This document shows positions 17,082-25,584 of a stretch of 64,000 nt of DNA, one piece after another. This DNA comes from Planctomycetota bacterium (GTDB lineage Bacteria; Planctomycetota; UBA1135; GCA-002686595), in assembly GCA_016795245.1 (NCBI GenBank), contig JAEUIA010000112.1, forward strand, positions 37,334 through 101,333, written 5' to 3'. The notes under the pieces were generated by a model. The model made no database searches. It had not been told where the DNA came from and saw only the letters and a program-made list of their open reading frames with translations. The stretch's first letter is position 1; every line of letters begins with the position of its first letter. The position numbers were made by a program, and so were the translations under genes.

Positions 17082-18068
17082 CTACTGCGCCAACCGCTTC
17101 TCGATCGCGCGCAGCTCAACGATCTGCCGCGGCGACAGGACCGCATCGGGCTTTCCGCCCGGCGCGGCCAGCAACGCGTTCACGCGCAATTGCTGCGCGC
17201 GCGTCAGCTTCACCTGGTCGATCGCACGCGCCGCGTGCAGGCGGCGCAGGTCATCCGTGTCGGCCGCGGTGCGCACCATGCCGGCCAGGTAATGGGCGCG
17301 ATCACCGATCACGGCGCGCGCTTCGTCCACTCGTTCGCGGCTCGGGAGCCAGACCTGGCTCGCGCAGGAGAGCGCCTCGGCACGGCGCAGCAAGGCCGGC
17401 AAAGAGATGACCGTGGGCACGAAGCGCACGTCGACGACTTCGGCGCCGTCGATGAATCCTGGACGCGCATCCACGACGCCGTCGATCCCGCCCAGCGCGA
17501 CCTGACCTTCCCAGAAGCAGTGCATGGAGAACACGGCGCGTTCGTGTGTGCTCGTGTCCAACTCCTGCCCCGCGAGACGCAGCCACGTCGGCACCGCGGC
17601 ACGCGCCTTCTCCAGTGCCGCGATCATGCGCGCCGCGACCGCGCCGCTGCTCCACACGCCCTCCTCGCGCGCGATCAAGTCGTGACCGTCGGCATCGAGG
17701 TAGCGCACGACCGGATTGTTCCAGGACGGCTCCTTGAAGCGTTCCAGTTGCACCTTGTCGGCGCCGCCTTTGTTGTTGTGCACGACGACGGGCACGAAGA
17801 GGGTCTCGATCGCTTCGACGAGCAGCGGATTCGACAGCGGGCCCGCGCCGAAGGCCTGGCAGGTGCCGCACCCGGGGATCTCCTGGAACAGCAGGAAGAC
17901 CGGCTTCTTCTGTTCGCGCGCGAGGGTCAGCGCACGGTCGACGTCGCGGCCGAATTGCACGCGCCCCAACTCAGCGGCTTGTGCGTCGTCGCGCGCGGAG
18001 GACTGAGCGGACGCGACGATCAGAGTTGGAGCGAGCAGACAGAGTGCGAAGGGTAGGATGGCGTTCAT
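17082..18068 (-). CDS. Secreted thioredoxin-like protein with an MsrA-like segment (VPGUxxT-type)
   Basis: 328 aa from ATG at 18068, which opens a signal peptide (MNAILPFALCLLAPTLIVASA). Residues about 36-165 form a thioredoxin-like domain whose redox motif is IPGCGTC (C67 and C70), after FLLFQE. This resembles the cysteine form of the thioredoxin-like family named for its VPGU motif, in which selenocysteine replaces the first Cys; that match is from memory of the motif. Residues about 176-232 (AVFSMHCFWEGQVAL, then GAEVVDVRFVPT) resemble peptide methionine sulfoxide reductase A, with HCFW in place of GCFW and C184 at the catalytic position. A redox repair role in the periplasm is an inference. 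Confidence 0.72.
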   Translation of the reverse strand: MNAILPFALCLLAPTLIVASAQSSARDDAQAAELGRVQFGRDVDRALTLAREQKKPVFLLFQEIPGCGTCQAFGAGPLSNPLLVEAIETLFVPVVVHNNKGGADKVQLERFKEPSWNNPVVRYLDADGHDLIAREEGVWSSGAVAARMIAALEKARAAVPTWLRLAGQELDTSTHERAVFSMHCFWEGQVALGGIDGVVDARPGFIDGAEVVDVRFVPTVISLPALLRRAEALSCASQVWLPSRERVDEARAVIGDRAHYLAGMVRTAADTDDLRRLHAARAIDQVKLTRAQQLRVNALLAAPGGKPDAVLSPRQIVELRAIEKRLAQ

Positions 18069-18134
18069 GAGCGGATCTCCGATGCCGTAGGTCGCAGGCC
18101 GTACGTGCACACCAGCGCAGTGTGACGCAGCGGC

Positions 18135-19805
18135 TCACTTCCAGCCCACGACGTCGAATACAGTACGCCCGCTGCCGTCCCGCGCGATGTACCGCAGCAC
18201 GATTTCCGTGCGCTTGTCGCCGTCCACATCGCCGGGTGCGAGGCTGTCGAGTTGCCACGCGGCCGGATCGCGCAGGCTATAGCGCGCATCGGGCGCGCGT
18301 CCGCCGGTGATCAGGCTGACGCGTTGCTCGCCGAAAGAGGAGAGCCAACCGATCAATCGGTCCAGATCCCAGGACTTGTTGTCGTCCTCGAACAGCACGC
18401 GCCGCAGCGTGTCGTCCGTGGATTCTTCGAGGCGTGCGGTGGTGCCCCGCGTGCCGCGCCAGACGTCGATGGTCTTCGAGTCCTCCGCAACGAGCGCCAC
18501 GTCCGTCGATCCGTCGCCGTCGAAATCACCTTCGGCCGGTGAACGGAATTTCCGTCCGACGTCTTCGAAGCGCGTGAGCAGTTTGTCGGGGTCCTTCACC
18601 ATCGAGAGGATCGACGGCGCCGTGAATTTGATCGCGCTCTTCCACTTGGGCGTGGTGTCGAACTTGCGATCCCCCGTGTTGCGGTACCCGACGGCGTTCA
18701 TCTCGATCTCCCAGCTCGAAACGAGTCCGCGCAGGATCGTTCCCAGGCTGGGCACCTGCACCTTGACGAGCAGGAGATCGGGCCGATCGTCCGCATCGAG
18801 CTTCAGCACCATCACGGCGGTCACGTCGTCCGCGGCCTTCAGCACGTTCGAGGGCTCGGTGAATTGCGGGCCCTGCCTGGTGCCGTGAAACACCCAGACC
18901 TTGCGTCCTTGCGCGATCACCGCATCGGGAATGCCGTCGCCGTCCAGATCGCGGCTCTCGTACACAGCCTTGTTCGAGCCGGCCAGCGTGCGCCCAAGTT
19001 GGATCTCGCCCCGTGCGGTGGTGTCCTTGAAAATCGAGAGATCGACCGACACGTCCGGAGCTTCCGGGATCGCGCCGTCAGCGCGCACCAGGTGAAACGC
19101 GCGCTTCTCCCCGTCCTCGACCAGCAGATCGTCACGTCCGTCGCCATTCACGTCGGCGAGACGCAAGCTCGGGATCATGAGCGAACTCTCGAGATCATCG
19201 GACAGATTGTCGGCGTCCGTGGACTCGCTCGACGAGACGCGCACCTGGACGGTCGCGACCTTGGAGAAGCTGATCTGTCCGCTCGCGCCGGTGGCCACGG
19301 TCTGGATCCAGACCTCGAGCGTGTTGCCGTTCGGCACGACGACGTCCGTGCGCCCGTCGCCGTTCACGTCGAGCGCGAGCGGCGCGAGAGTCGGACGCCC
19401 CGTGCGCACGCGCATCCTGGCGCGCGAGGCCAACATCGAGGGCGCACCGGACAAGGTGCCCGTTTCGTCCGGCTCGATGCGTTCGACACCGCGCGGCGAA
19501 GCCACGAACAAGCCTGTGCGACCGCCTTGCGCCAGCGGTCCGAGCGCGAGCGCGCAGCGTCCGGGGTCCGCGAGGCGGCCGGCTTGCGCGCGGATCATCG
19601 CGCCCGACTTGCCGGCGAACGAGAAGGTCTCCAATTCGCCCTGCACGCCGACCGTGAACAGATCGACCCCGGGGCGTGCGTCGAGTTCGACCAGGCGCCA
19701 GTCGCTGAGTCGCACGAGTTCGGGCGTGGACCCGCGCAACGCCAGACTCGGCTCGCCGGCCTGGGCGCCGAGGACGAGTGCTGCGATCAGCGGAAGCTGG
19801 CACAT
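18135..19805 (-). CDS. Secreted FG-GAP/VCBS repeat protein
   Basis: 556 aa. ATG at 19805 is chosen because AAAAGGAGG lies seven bases upstream (19813-19821) and a signal peptide follows (MCQLPLIAALVLGAQAGEP). The mature part has at least five calcium-binding FG-GAP turns: DVNGDGRTDVV, DVNGDGRDDLL, DLDGDGIPDAV, DFDGDGSTDVA and DVDGDKRTEIV. These imply a beta-propeller like the integrin alpha N-terminus. No enzyme domain is visible. The start overlaps the end of the preceding FG-GAP gene by 19 bp, so the two are in one transcript and presumably act together at the cell surface. Confidence 0.88.
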   Translation of the reverse strand: MCQLPLIAALVLGAQAGEPSLALRGSTPELVRLSDWRLVELDARPGVDLFTVGVQGELETFSFAGKSGAMIRAQAGRLADPGRCALALGPLAQGGRTGLFVASPRGVERIEPDETGTLSGAPSMLASRARMRVRTGRPTLAPLALDVNGDGRTDVVVPNGNTLEVWIQTVATGASGQISFSKVATVQVRVSSSESTDADNLSDDLESSLMIPSLRLADVNGDGRDDLLVEDGEKRAFHLVRADGAIPEAPDVSVDLSIFKDTTARGEIQLGRTLAGSNKAVYESRDLDGDGIPDAVIAQGRKVWVFHGTRQGPQFTEPSNVLKAADDVTAVMVLKLDADDRPDLLLVKVQVPSLGTILRGLVSSWEIEMNAVGYRNTGDRKFDTTPKWKSAIKFTAPSILSMVKDPDKLLTRFEDVGRKFRSPAEGDFDGDGSTDVALVAEDSKTIDVWRGTRGTTARLEESTDDTLRRVLFEDDNKSWDLDRLIGWLSSFGEQRVSLITGGRAPDARYSLRDPAAWQLDSLAPGDVDGDKRTEIVLRYIARDGSGRTVFDVVGWK

Positions 19806-21361
19806 CGCACGGCCTCCTTTTCCAGCGCGAAGATGTCCCAGGAGCCCGGCCCCAAGTGTTTCGGCAGCATGAGTCGCGCGTCGTTGTCGAGCGGCATCTC
19901 GTAGATCGGTTTGTCGATGACGCTGAGACCGTCCTTGGTCCGGCGCACGAGATGCACGCGCAGCGCGTTGCGGTCCGCGCGCTGGAACAACTCCGCCACT
20001 CCGTCGCCGGTCACGTCGCCCAAGAAGCGCGCCGTCAGATCCAGATCGCCGGCCTGGATCGAGATCTTGTGCACCAGGTCAGGCCGCTTCGAAAAACCCG
20101 TCCCTGTGTTCTTGAACACGTACAGCTCGGCGTCGATGCGTTCGGACGCCGCCGCGCGCAGGCCGTCGATCAGATCCGGACGAACCGCACCCATCACGAG
20201 GTCGGTGCGCCCGTCGCCGTCGACGTCGTCCAGACCCAGCGGCCGCGCGAAACCGTCCAACACGAGCAATTGGGTCGGGATGCCGTCGCGGCCGAAGAGC
20301 GGACTCTCGCCCGCCTTGACCTTGCCCGCGAGAAACACGAGCACTTGAGTGCGCACGTCCTTCGAGCGCTTGTCGCCGGCCGACATCACGACGTCCACCC
20401 GACGATCATCGTCCAGATCGAGCGCGTCTGCGAGGTACGAGACGTCGAGTTCGCGCGCGCGGTCCATCGTGACCGGACTCTTCAAGCGCAGCGCACTCGC
20501 CGCGAAGGTACCGGCGGGCTTTTGGACGAACACTTCCAGGGCGTCATTCGTGAGAAAGAGCGCGTCGCGCAGTCCGTCGCCGTCGAAGTCCACGAATTGC
20601 GCGCACGGCACGCTGTCTTGAATCCACAGGTACGGACCGGTTGTGCCTTCTCCGGCGTCGACCTGAAAGCCGCCGCCCGTGACCGAGAAATTCGTGCGCC
20701 GGGGCGCGCCGGATTGCCGGACTTCTGCCGTGCGCTCCAGGTCCAGAGCGCGCGCGTTCGACTGGGCGTCGCCGGGTGCAAGTTCTTGGATCGCGACGAA
20801 GGCTCGCGCACCGCCCTCTCCTCGACGCTGGAACGCCAACCGGTAGCGCTGCGGCTCAGGCACGGCGAGATCATCGAGCCCGTCACCGTCGAGATCGGAC
20901 ACGGCGGCCTGCCAGGCGAAAGCGCGCTTGCGATCGGGCCATTGCCAGACCAGGTCGCAGTTGAAGAGCTTCTGGATGCGCTCGCCTTCGTCGGCGGCCC
21001 GCCAGCGCCAGGCGAACGCTCCACCGGAATTGAAGAGCACGATCTCGCGGCCTAGATCGCCGTGTACATCCGCGGCCGCGAAACAGACGACGTCCGGCGT
21101 CAATTCGAGTGACGCTTCGGGCAGCGACGCGAATGCGGCTCCTTGCGCACGACGCAAGTGCACCGACAGCGTGCGGCCCCCGCCGTGGCTCGTCGCAACC
21201 ACGAGATCGCTGACGCCGTCGCCGTCGATGTCGATCGTGAGTGCATCCTCGACACGCCTTCCGGGCGGGAACACGACCGACGACACGGCCGCCAGGCTGG
21301 TCGCTTGCTGCGCGAGCGTCGGCGTCGTCGTCGCCGCGAGCAGTACGCAGAGTTCGATCAC
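19787..21361 (-). CDS. Secreted FG-GAP/VCBS repeat protein
   Basis: 524 aa from GTG at 21361. This start overlaps the stop codon of the PDZ lipoprotein gene (GTGA) and has GGAAGG just upstream; a longer open frame exists but would run into that gene. The N-terminus VIELCVLLAATTTPTLAQQ is a signal peptide. FG-GAP turns are numerous: DIDGDGVSDLV, DLDGDGLDDLA, DFDGDGLRDAL, DLDDDRRVDVV, DVDGDGRTDLV and DVTGDGVAEL. The fold is probably a beta-propeller of the same type as the next gene's product. Ligand unknown. Confidence 0.87.
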   Translation of the reverse strand: MIELCVLLAATTTPTLAQQATSLAAVSSVVFPPGRRVEDALTIDIDGDGVSDLVVATSHGGGRTLSVHLRRAQGAAFASLPEASLELTPDVVCFAAADVHGDLGREIVLFNSGGAFAWRWRAADEGERIQKLFNCDLVWQWPDRKRAFAWQAAVSDLDGDGLDDLAVPEPQRYRLAFQRRGEGGARAFVAIQELAPGDAQSNARALDLERTAEVRQSGAPRRTNFSVTGGGFQVDAGEGTTGPYLWIQDSVPCAQFVDFDGDGLRDALFLTNDALEVFVQKPAGTFAASALRLKSPVTMDRARELDVSYLADALDLDDDRRVDVVMSAGDKRSKDVRTQVLVFLAGKVKAGESPLFGRDGIPTQLLVLDGFARPLGLDDVDGDGRTDLVMGAVRPDLIDGLRAAASERIDAELYVFKNTGTGFSKRPDLVHKISIQAGDLDLTARFLGDVTGDGVAELFQRADRNALRVHLVRRTKDGLSVIDKPIYEMPLDNDARLMLPKHLGPGSWDIFALEKEAVRCASFR

Positions 21362-22335
21362 GAACCTTCCTCCGCCAGGCGATCGGCTTCCCCGCCGCCG
21401 AACTCGATGAACCAGAAGAGTCGCGTGGTCCACGCTGCCGGCGTCGTTTCGCGTTTGAACATCCCGAACAGGATCGAGGTCTCGGAGCGGCCGCGGTCGT
21501 AGGTGTAGCTGTAGAGGAACGGGATCGAGACTTCACGCATCTCGCCGCGCCGCTTGCTCACCGCGGCGCAGACGCGCAGCGACTTGCCCCCGCGCACGAC
21601 GTCGAGTTCGAGCAGCTCGCCCGCCTCCTTGGCGCGGATGGCGTCGATCAAGACCTGCGGATGCGCGACTTCGACGCCGTCGACGCGCGCCACGAGGTCC
21701 TGGTAGCGCAAGGAGGCTGCTCGCCAAGGGCTGCTGCCTGCGAGCCCGACGATCACCGCTCCGCCGCCCGGGCCGATACCCGCGGCGCGGGCTTCGACCT
21801 CGGTCGCGGTGCGCAAGACGACGCCGACCTTGAGTTCTTCGCGGAAGCGCTCGGCGGCGGCGCGTTCGGGTGCGCGTGCGCGCTGCACGGTCACGAGTTC
21901 CAGTGTGCGCTCGACCCCGGCACGATCGACGACGAGCGTCAATGCCGCTCCGACCGGCGCCGCGAGTTCGATGGCGCGCCACTCGCTGGGCCAGCGCGGA
22001 GCGGTGGTCGCACCGGCAGTGCGCACCTCGAGGATGATGTCGTCTTCGACGACGCCCGCGAGATCGGCCGGCGAATTCTCGACGACGCGCGCGACGAGCA
22101 CGCCGTCGTTGTCTTGCGTCAGCGCATCGAGCGAAGTGGCGCGATTCTTCACGTAGATCCCGGTGAACGAACCGATCGGCAACGCGGCGCGCTGCGCTTC
22201 ATCGTCGGGCTCCTCGCGCAACTCGAGCGGTTCCTCCATGTCGACGAGCGGCGGCGGCGCCATCGGCAGAGACGGCTTCAAGATCGAGCAGCCGCTCACG
22301 ACGAACAGGAGCGGCACACACAACAAGCATTTCAT
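21358..22335 (-). CDS. Lipoprotein with PDZ domains
   Basis: 325 aa from ATG at 22335, which overlaps the stop of the ABC transporter gene (ATGA). The N-terminus is a lipoprotein signal, MKCLLCVPLLFVVSGC, with Cys16 as the lipidation site. One PDZ-like segment is GVLVARVVENSPADLAGVVEDD; a second is GGAVIVGLAGSSPWRAASLR followed by VDGVEVAHPQVLIDAI. No protease triad is present, so it is probably a scaffold or a substrate-presenting factor. The C-terminal part (EVSIPFLYSYTYDRGRSETS) is an extra domain of unknown type. Coupling to an ABC exporter and two surface propeller proteins suggests a shared export or envelope task. Confidence 0.82.
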   Translation of the reverse strand: MKCLLCVPLLFVVSGCSILKPSLPMAPPPLVDMEEPLELREEPDDEAQRAALPIGSFTGIYVKNRATSLDALTQDNDGVLVARVVENSPADLAGVVEDDIILEVRTAGATTAPRWPSEWRAIELAAPVGAALTLVVDRAGVERTLELVTVQRARAPERAAAERFREELKVGVVLRTATEVEARAAGIGPGGGAVIVGLAGSSPWRAASLRYQDLVARVDGVEVAHPQVLIDAIRAKEAGELLELDVVRGGKSLRVCAAVSKRRGEMREVSIPFLYSYTYDRGRSETSILFGMFKRETTPAAWTTRLFWFIEFGGGEADRLAEEGS

Positions 22336-24194
22336 GGGATCGCCCTCCGCTGCAGGATGCCGGCGGCCAGACAGAAACACACGACCGACCACAAGATCGG
22401 TACGTAGATCGCGGCTCCTTGGTATTCGAACGCTGCGTTGCTGACGCCTTGCGCGGTATCGACGAAGAAGCGCATGAACGAAGTGTCCGAGAGCGGCGAG
22501 GACAGATGATCGGAGGGTAACAGTCCCCCGCGGCCGAATTCGCGCATCAATGCGCGCGCGAGATCCAACAGCACGCCGGCCCCGAGCGCGAGCCCCAAGG
22601 CTCCCGATCCGGTGCGCGCGATCGCTCCGGCGAGGAATCCGAGCGCGCTGTAGGCGAGCAACGGCAGTACAGGTGAGAACAGCGCCTGCCAGGTGACGGG
22701 CCACAGTTCAGCGGCGGGCACGAGTGTGAAGCGCTGGCCGTTCGGCAGCACCTCGGCCACATCGCCGAACTCGAACAGGGCCCCGGACAAGGCGAACGCG
22801 GAGACCGCCAGCAGCAGGTAGGCCGCGAGCGTCGTCACGGCGAGTGCGAACCACTTGCCCGCCGCGCACTGCAGGCGCAGCAAGGGCCGCAGCAGCACGT
22901 TGCGCAGCGTGCCGCGCGCGTACTCGGCCGACAGACTCTGGCTGGAGAGCCCCAACACGAGGAACAGCAAGGCCGGCAACCCGGCCTGGAGCGCGAGCCC
23001 CAGCGCTTCGAAGGCATTGGCCCCGGTCGCACTGAAGAGCTCCGCCCCTTCGATCGAACTCTGCTCCGAGCGGCTCTGCATCCCGCGCCGCAATACGGCG
23101 ATCGCCGCCAGCAGCACGGGCAAGGCGAACAAGACGATCAATCCGAACGAGCGCGCGAAGCGCCGCAGATCGAACGTGGTCATGCGCGCGATCGGACCCT
23201 TGGGCGCGATGCGGTCCACCGGTGCGGCCGAAACGGTGGACGACACGGTGCGGTGATCGCGCGTGCCGCGCGTGTCCTGCGCCGTGCGCGAGTACTTGAG
23301 GTAGATCTCTTCCAGGCTGACGGCACGCGCGGCGAACGAAACGACGTCGACGCCGGCCTCGACGAAGGCGCGCGTGACCGCTGAACTCGCGTGAGTCCCC
23401 AGATCCAGCCACAGCTCGCGCTCGCTCGCCGTCGTGCCGGTCACCTCGGTGAGCTGCAATCGGCGCGCGACCGTGCGCGCCTTCTCCAGCGCCTCGGTCT
23501 CGAGCCTCCAGCGCGATCCGTTCGTATCCAGCAATCGCACCGTCTCGTCCTGCACCAGCAAGCGGCCGGCGCGCAAGATGCCGACCCGATTGCAGATCGA
23601 GCCCAGTTCGTGCAATTGGTGGCTCGAGATCAGGAAGGTGAGCCCTTCTTCGCGCCGCAAGCGCTGGATCAACTCGCGCATCTCGGCGATGCCCTCGGGA
23701 TCGAGTCCGTTCGTCGGCTCGTCGAGCAACACGTAGCGCGGAGTACCGAGCAGAGCGGCAGCGATGCCCAGGCGCTGGCGCATGCCGTGGCTGTAGTTCT
23801 GCACGGCTTTCTGCCCGGCGTGTGCCAGCCCCACGCGCTCGATCCAGCGCGTGGCTTCGCGCAACGCCTGTGAGCGATCCAGGCCTTGCAGGCGCCCGAG
23901 TTCGGTCAGGTTGCGATGGCCGTTCCACCCGCCCTGGAATCCGGGCGTTTCGATCAACGCCCCGAGGCGCGCGCGCGCTTCGCGCGGGAAATGCGTGGCG
24001 TCGAATCCGTCGATGATGACGACGCCTTGATCGGCGCGTTGCAGCCCGAGGGCGACGCGCATCGCCGTGGTCTTGCCCGATCCGTTGTGACCGATGAAGC
24101 CGTAGCAGTCGCCGTTCTCGACGCGCAACGAGAGGTCGTCGAGCGCCGTCTGCGATCCGAAGCGCTTGGTGATGCCGACGAGTTCGAGGGCCAT
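22332..24194 (-). CDS. ABC transporter, ATPase fused to ABC-2 type permease
   Basis: 620 aa. Residues 1-300 are the nucleotide-binding domain: Walker A GHNGSGKT (35-42), signature YSHGM (134-138), Walker B YVLLDE (154-159) and H-loop His192. This half resembles the CcmA/NatA-type ATPases with a C-terminal accessory region (KARTVARRLQLTEV). Residues about 345-620 form a membrane domain with around six hydrophobic segments, such as FGLIVLFALPVLLAAIAVL. A single half-transporter chain implies a homodimer or another partner. It is an exporter by family; substrate unknown. It begins the overlapping run ABC, PDZ lipoprotein, FG-GAP, FG-GAP. Confidence 0.9.
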   Translation of the reverse strand: MALELVGITKRFGSQTALDDLSLRVENGDCYGFIGHNGSGKTTAMRVALGLQRADQGVVIIDGFDATHFPREARARLGALIETPGFQGGWNGHRNLTELGRLQGLDRSQALREATRWIERVGLAHAGQKAVQNYSHGMRQRLGIAAALLGTPRYVLLDEPTNGLDPEGIAEMRELIQRLRREEGLTFLISSHQLHELGSICNRVGILRAGRLLVQDETVRLLDTNGSRWRLETEALEKARTVARRLQLTEVTGTTASERELWLDLGTHASSAVTRAFVEAGVDVVSFAARAVSLEEIYLKYSRTAQDTRGTRDHRTVSSTVSAAPVDRIAPKGPIARMTTFDLRRFARSFGLIVLFALPVLLAAIAVLRRGMQSRSEQSSIEGAELFSATGANAFEALGLALQAGLPALLFLVLGLSSQSLSAEYARGTLRNVLLRPLLRLQCAAGKWFALAVTTLAAYLLLAVSAFALSGALFEFGDVAEVLPNGQRFTLVPAAELWPVTWQALFSPVLPLLAYSALGFLAGAIARTGSGALGLALGAGVLLDLARALMREFGRGGLLPSDHLSSPLSDTSFMRFFVDTAQGVSNAAFEYQGAAIYVPILWSVVCFCLAAGILQRRAIP

Positions 24195-24200
24195 GCGCGC

Positions 24201-25100
24201 TCAGTCGCCGAGAACGCGATTCATGCGCAGCTTGACGTCCGCGAGGTGTGCGCGGTCGCCCGGCGCGACTTCAGCCGTCGCCCAACCGTCGTAACCGATC
24301 TCGGCGAGCGCCTTCAGTACCTCGGGCCAGTCCTCGTCGCCCTCGCCGATCGGGACCCAGCCTTTCTCCTTGCTGAAGCCCTTGAAATCGAACTTCAAGA
24401 GCCGCGGACCCAAGGCGCGGATCCAATCCGCGCTGCTGACGCCGTACTTGAGCATGTTCGAGCAATCGAAATAGGCGCCGATATTGGGGTGCTTGAACTC
24501 GTCGATGTACTTCACGAGTTGCTCGGGCGTCGTGATGAAGTCGTTCCACACGACTTCGATCGCGATCTTGACGCCCTTCTCCTTGGCGTACGGCAGGACA
24601 CGTGCGATCTCGTCCTGACTGCGGCTCCAGGCCTGCTCGAAGTTCTCGCGCTCGGGATCGCGCACGGCGCCAGGGACGAGGAGCACCGTCGTTGCGCCGT
24701 AGGCATGCGCGTCGTCGATCGCGCCGCGCAGGATGCGACCGGCTTCTTCGCGCACGGCCGTGTTCGGATCGGAGAAGCGCTTGACCCAGTGCACGGAATT
24801 GACCACGCCGTGGATCGTGAGGCCGGTCTGTTTGGCGGCGGCGAGCACCTCCGCGCGCGCGAGCGTGCTCGGGCTGTTGATCTCGACGCCCGCGAACCCG
24901 AGCTTCTTCGCCAGCGCGAACTTCTCGAGGACGGTCTCGCCGTCACCGATCATGTCGTACTTCAGCGCGTGGCGCAGCACGGCGCGCTTGGGGGTAGCGA
25001 CGGGTGCTTCGGGCTTGTCCTCGTGCGAGGATGTGGGAACGGTGAACGCCAGGGCCAGAACGGCCAGAGCGAGAGGCAATGCGTAGAGGGGCTGGAACAT
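24201..25100 (-). CDS. Secreted sugar phosphate isomerase/epimerase-like TIM barrel
   Basis: 299 aa. A signal peptide (MFQPLYALPLALAVLALAF) is followed by an AP-endonuclease 2/xylose isomerase-like TIM barrel: KLGFAGVEINSPS near strand 2, TIHGVVNSVHW, GATTVLLVPGA, KIAIEVVWNDF, HPNIGAYFDCSNML and LKFDFKGFSKEKGWVPIGEG. Glu and Asp residues in these strand ends (VEIN, IEVVW, YFDCSN) fit the metal site of the family. Planctomycetes carry many exported paralogues of this fold, often of unknown substrate. It lies 6 bp upstream of the ABC transporter start and may lead that operon. Confidence 0.88.
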   Translation of the reverse strand: MFQPLYALPLALAVLALAFTVPTSSHEDKPEAPVATPKRAVLRHALKYDMIGDGETVLEKFALAKKLGFAGVEINSPSTLARAEVLAAAKQTGLTIHGVVNSVHWVKRFSDPNTAVREEAGRILRGAIDDAHAYGATTVLLVPGAVRDPERENFEQAWSRSQDEIARVLPYAKEKGVKIAIEVVWNDFITTPEQLVKYIDEFKHPNIGAYFDCSNMLKYGVSSADWIRALGPRLLKFDFKGFSKEKGWVPIGEGDEDWPEVLKALAEIGYDGWATAEVAPGDRAHLADVKLRMNRVLGD

Positions 25101-25189
25101 GGTCCCCCTCTATACCAAGTCGCGGGCCCAAGTTCAGACGGCGACGCGGATCGCGTGCCCGCCCGTGGCGCATCTTTACCGGACTATCG

Positions 25190-25573
25190 CTATTTGGTCT
25201 TGGCGTGCGTGACCGCCAGGTCCGTCACGTTGGCGACCAGATCTTCGATCGGCATCGGCTGCAACAGGTAGCGCTGGGCACCCGCCGCATTGGCTTCGTC
25301 GCGGTAGATGCGCGAGCGGTAGATGTGCGAGCACAGGATGATCGGGACCTCGGCCGGGCCGACGCGCTCGCGGATCGCGCGACAGACCTCGAACCCGTTT
25401 TTCCCGTCGAGCAGGACGTCCATCAGGATCAGGGCCGGCTTCTTCGCGGCCAGACCCTTGAGGCACTCCTCGCCGCTCTTCATCAGCGAGACCTCGAACC
25501 CGGCCATCTCCAGGTAGTTCTTGCGCGTGGCCGGCGAGTCTTGCTGATCGTGCACCAAAAAGATGTGTTGCAT
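25190..25573 (-). CDS. Single-domain response regulator with altered active site
   Basis: 127 aa, one receiver domain. The phosphoacceptor is D52 in LILMDVLLDGKNG, and Ser82 occupies the Thr/Ser position after strand 4. Two normally invariant residues differ: the acidic pair at the end of strand 1 is H8-D9 (LVHDQQD), and the Lys before the cis-proline in strand 5 is Gln105 (YLLQPM). These changes usually weaken phosphorylation or its read-out, so it may act as a pseudo-receiver. It has no output domain. It begins 11 bp after the PilB-like ATPase gene ends, on the same strand, which suggests co-transcription and control of that ATPase or its machine. Confidence 0.85.
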   Translation of the reverse strand: MQHIFLVHDQQDSPATRKNYLEMAGFEVSLMKSGEECLKGLAAKKPALILMDVLLDGKNGFEVCRAIRERVGPAEVPIILCSHIYRSRIYRDEANAAGAQRYLLQPMPIEDLVANVTDLAVTHAKTK

Positions 25574-25584
25574 GTTCGGTGACC

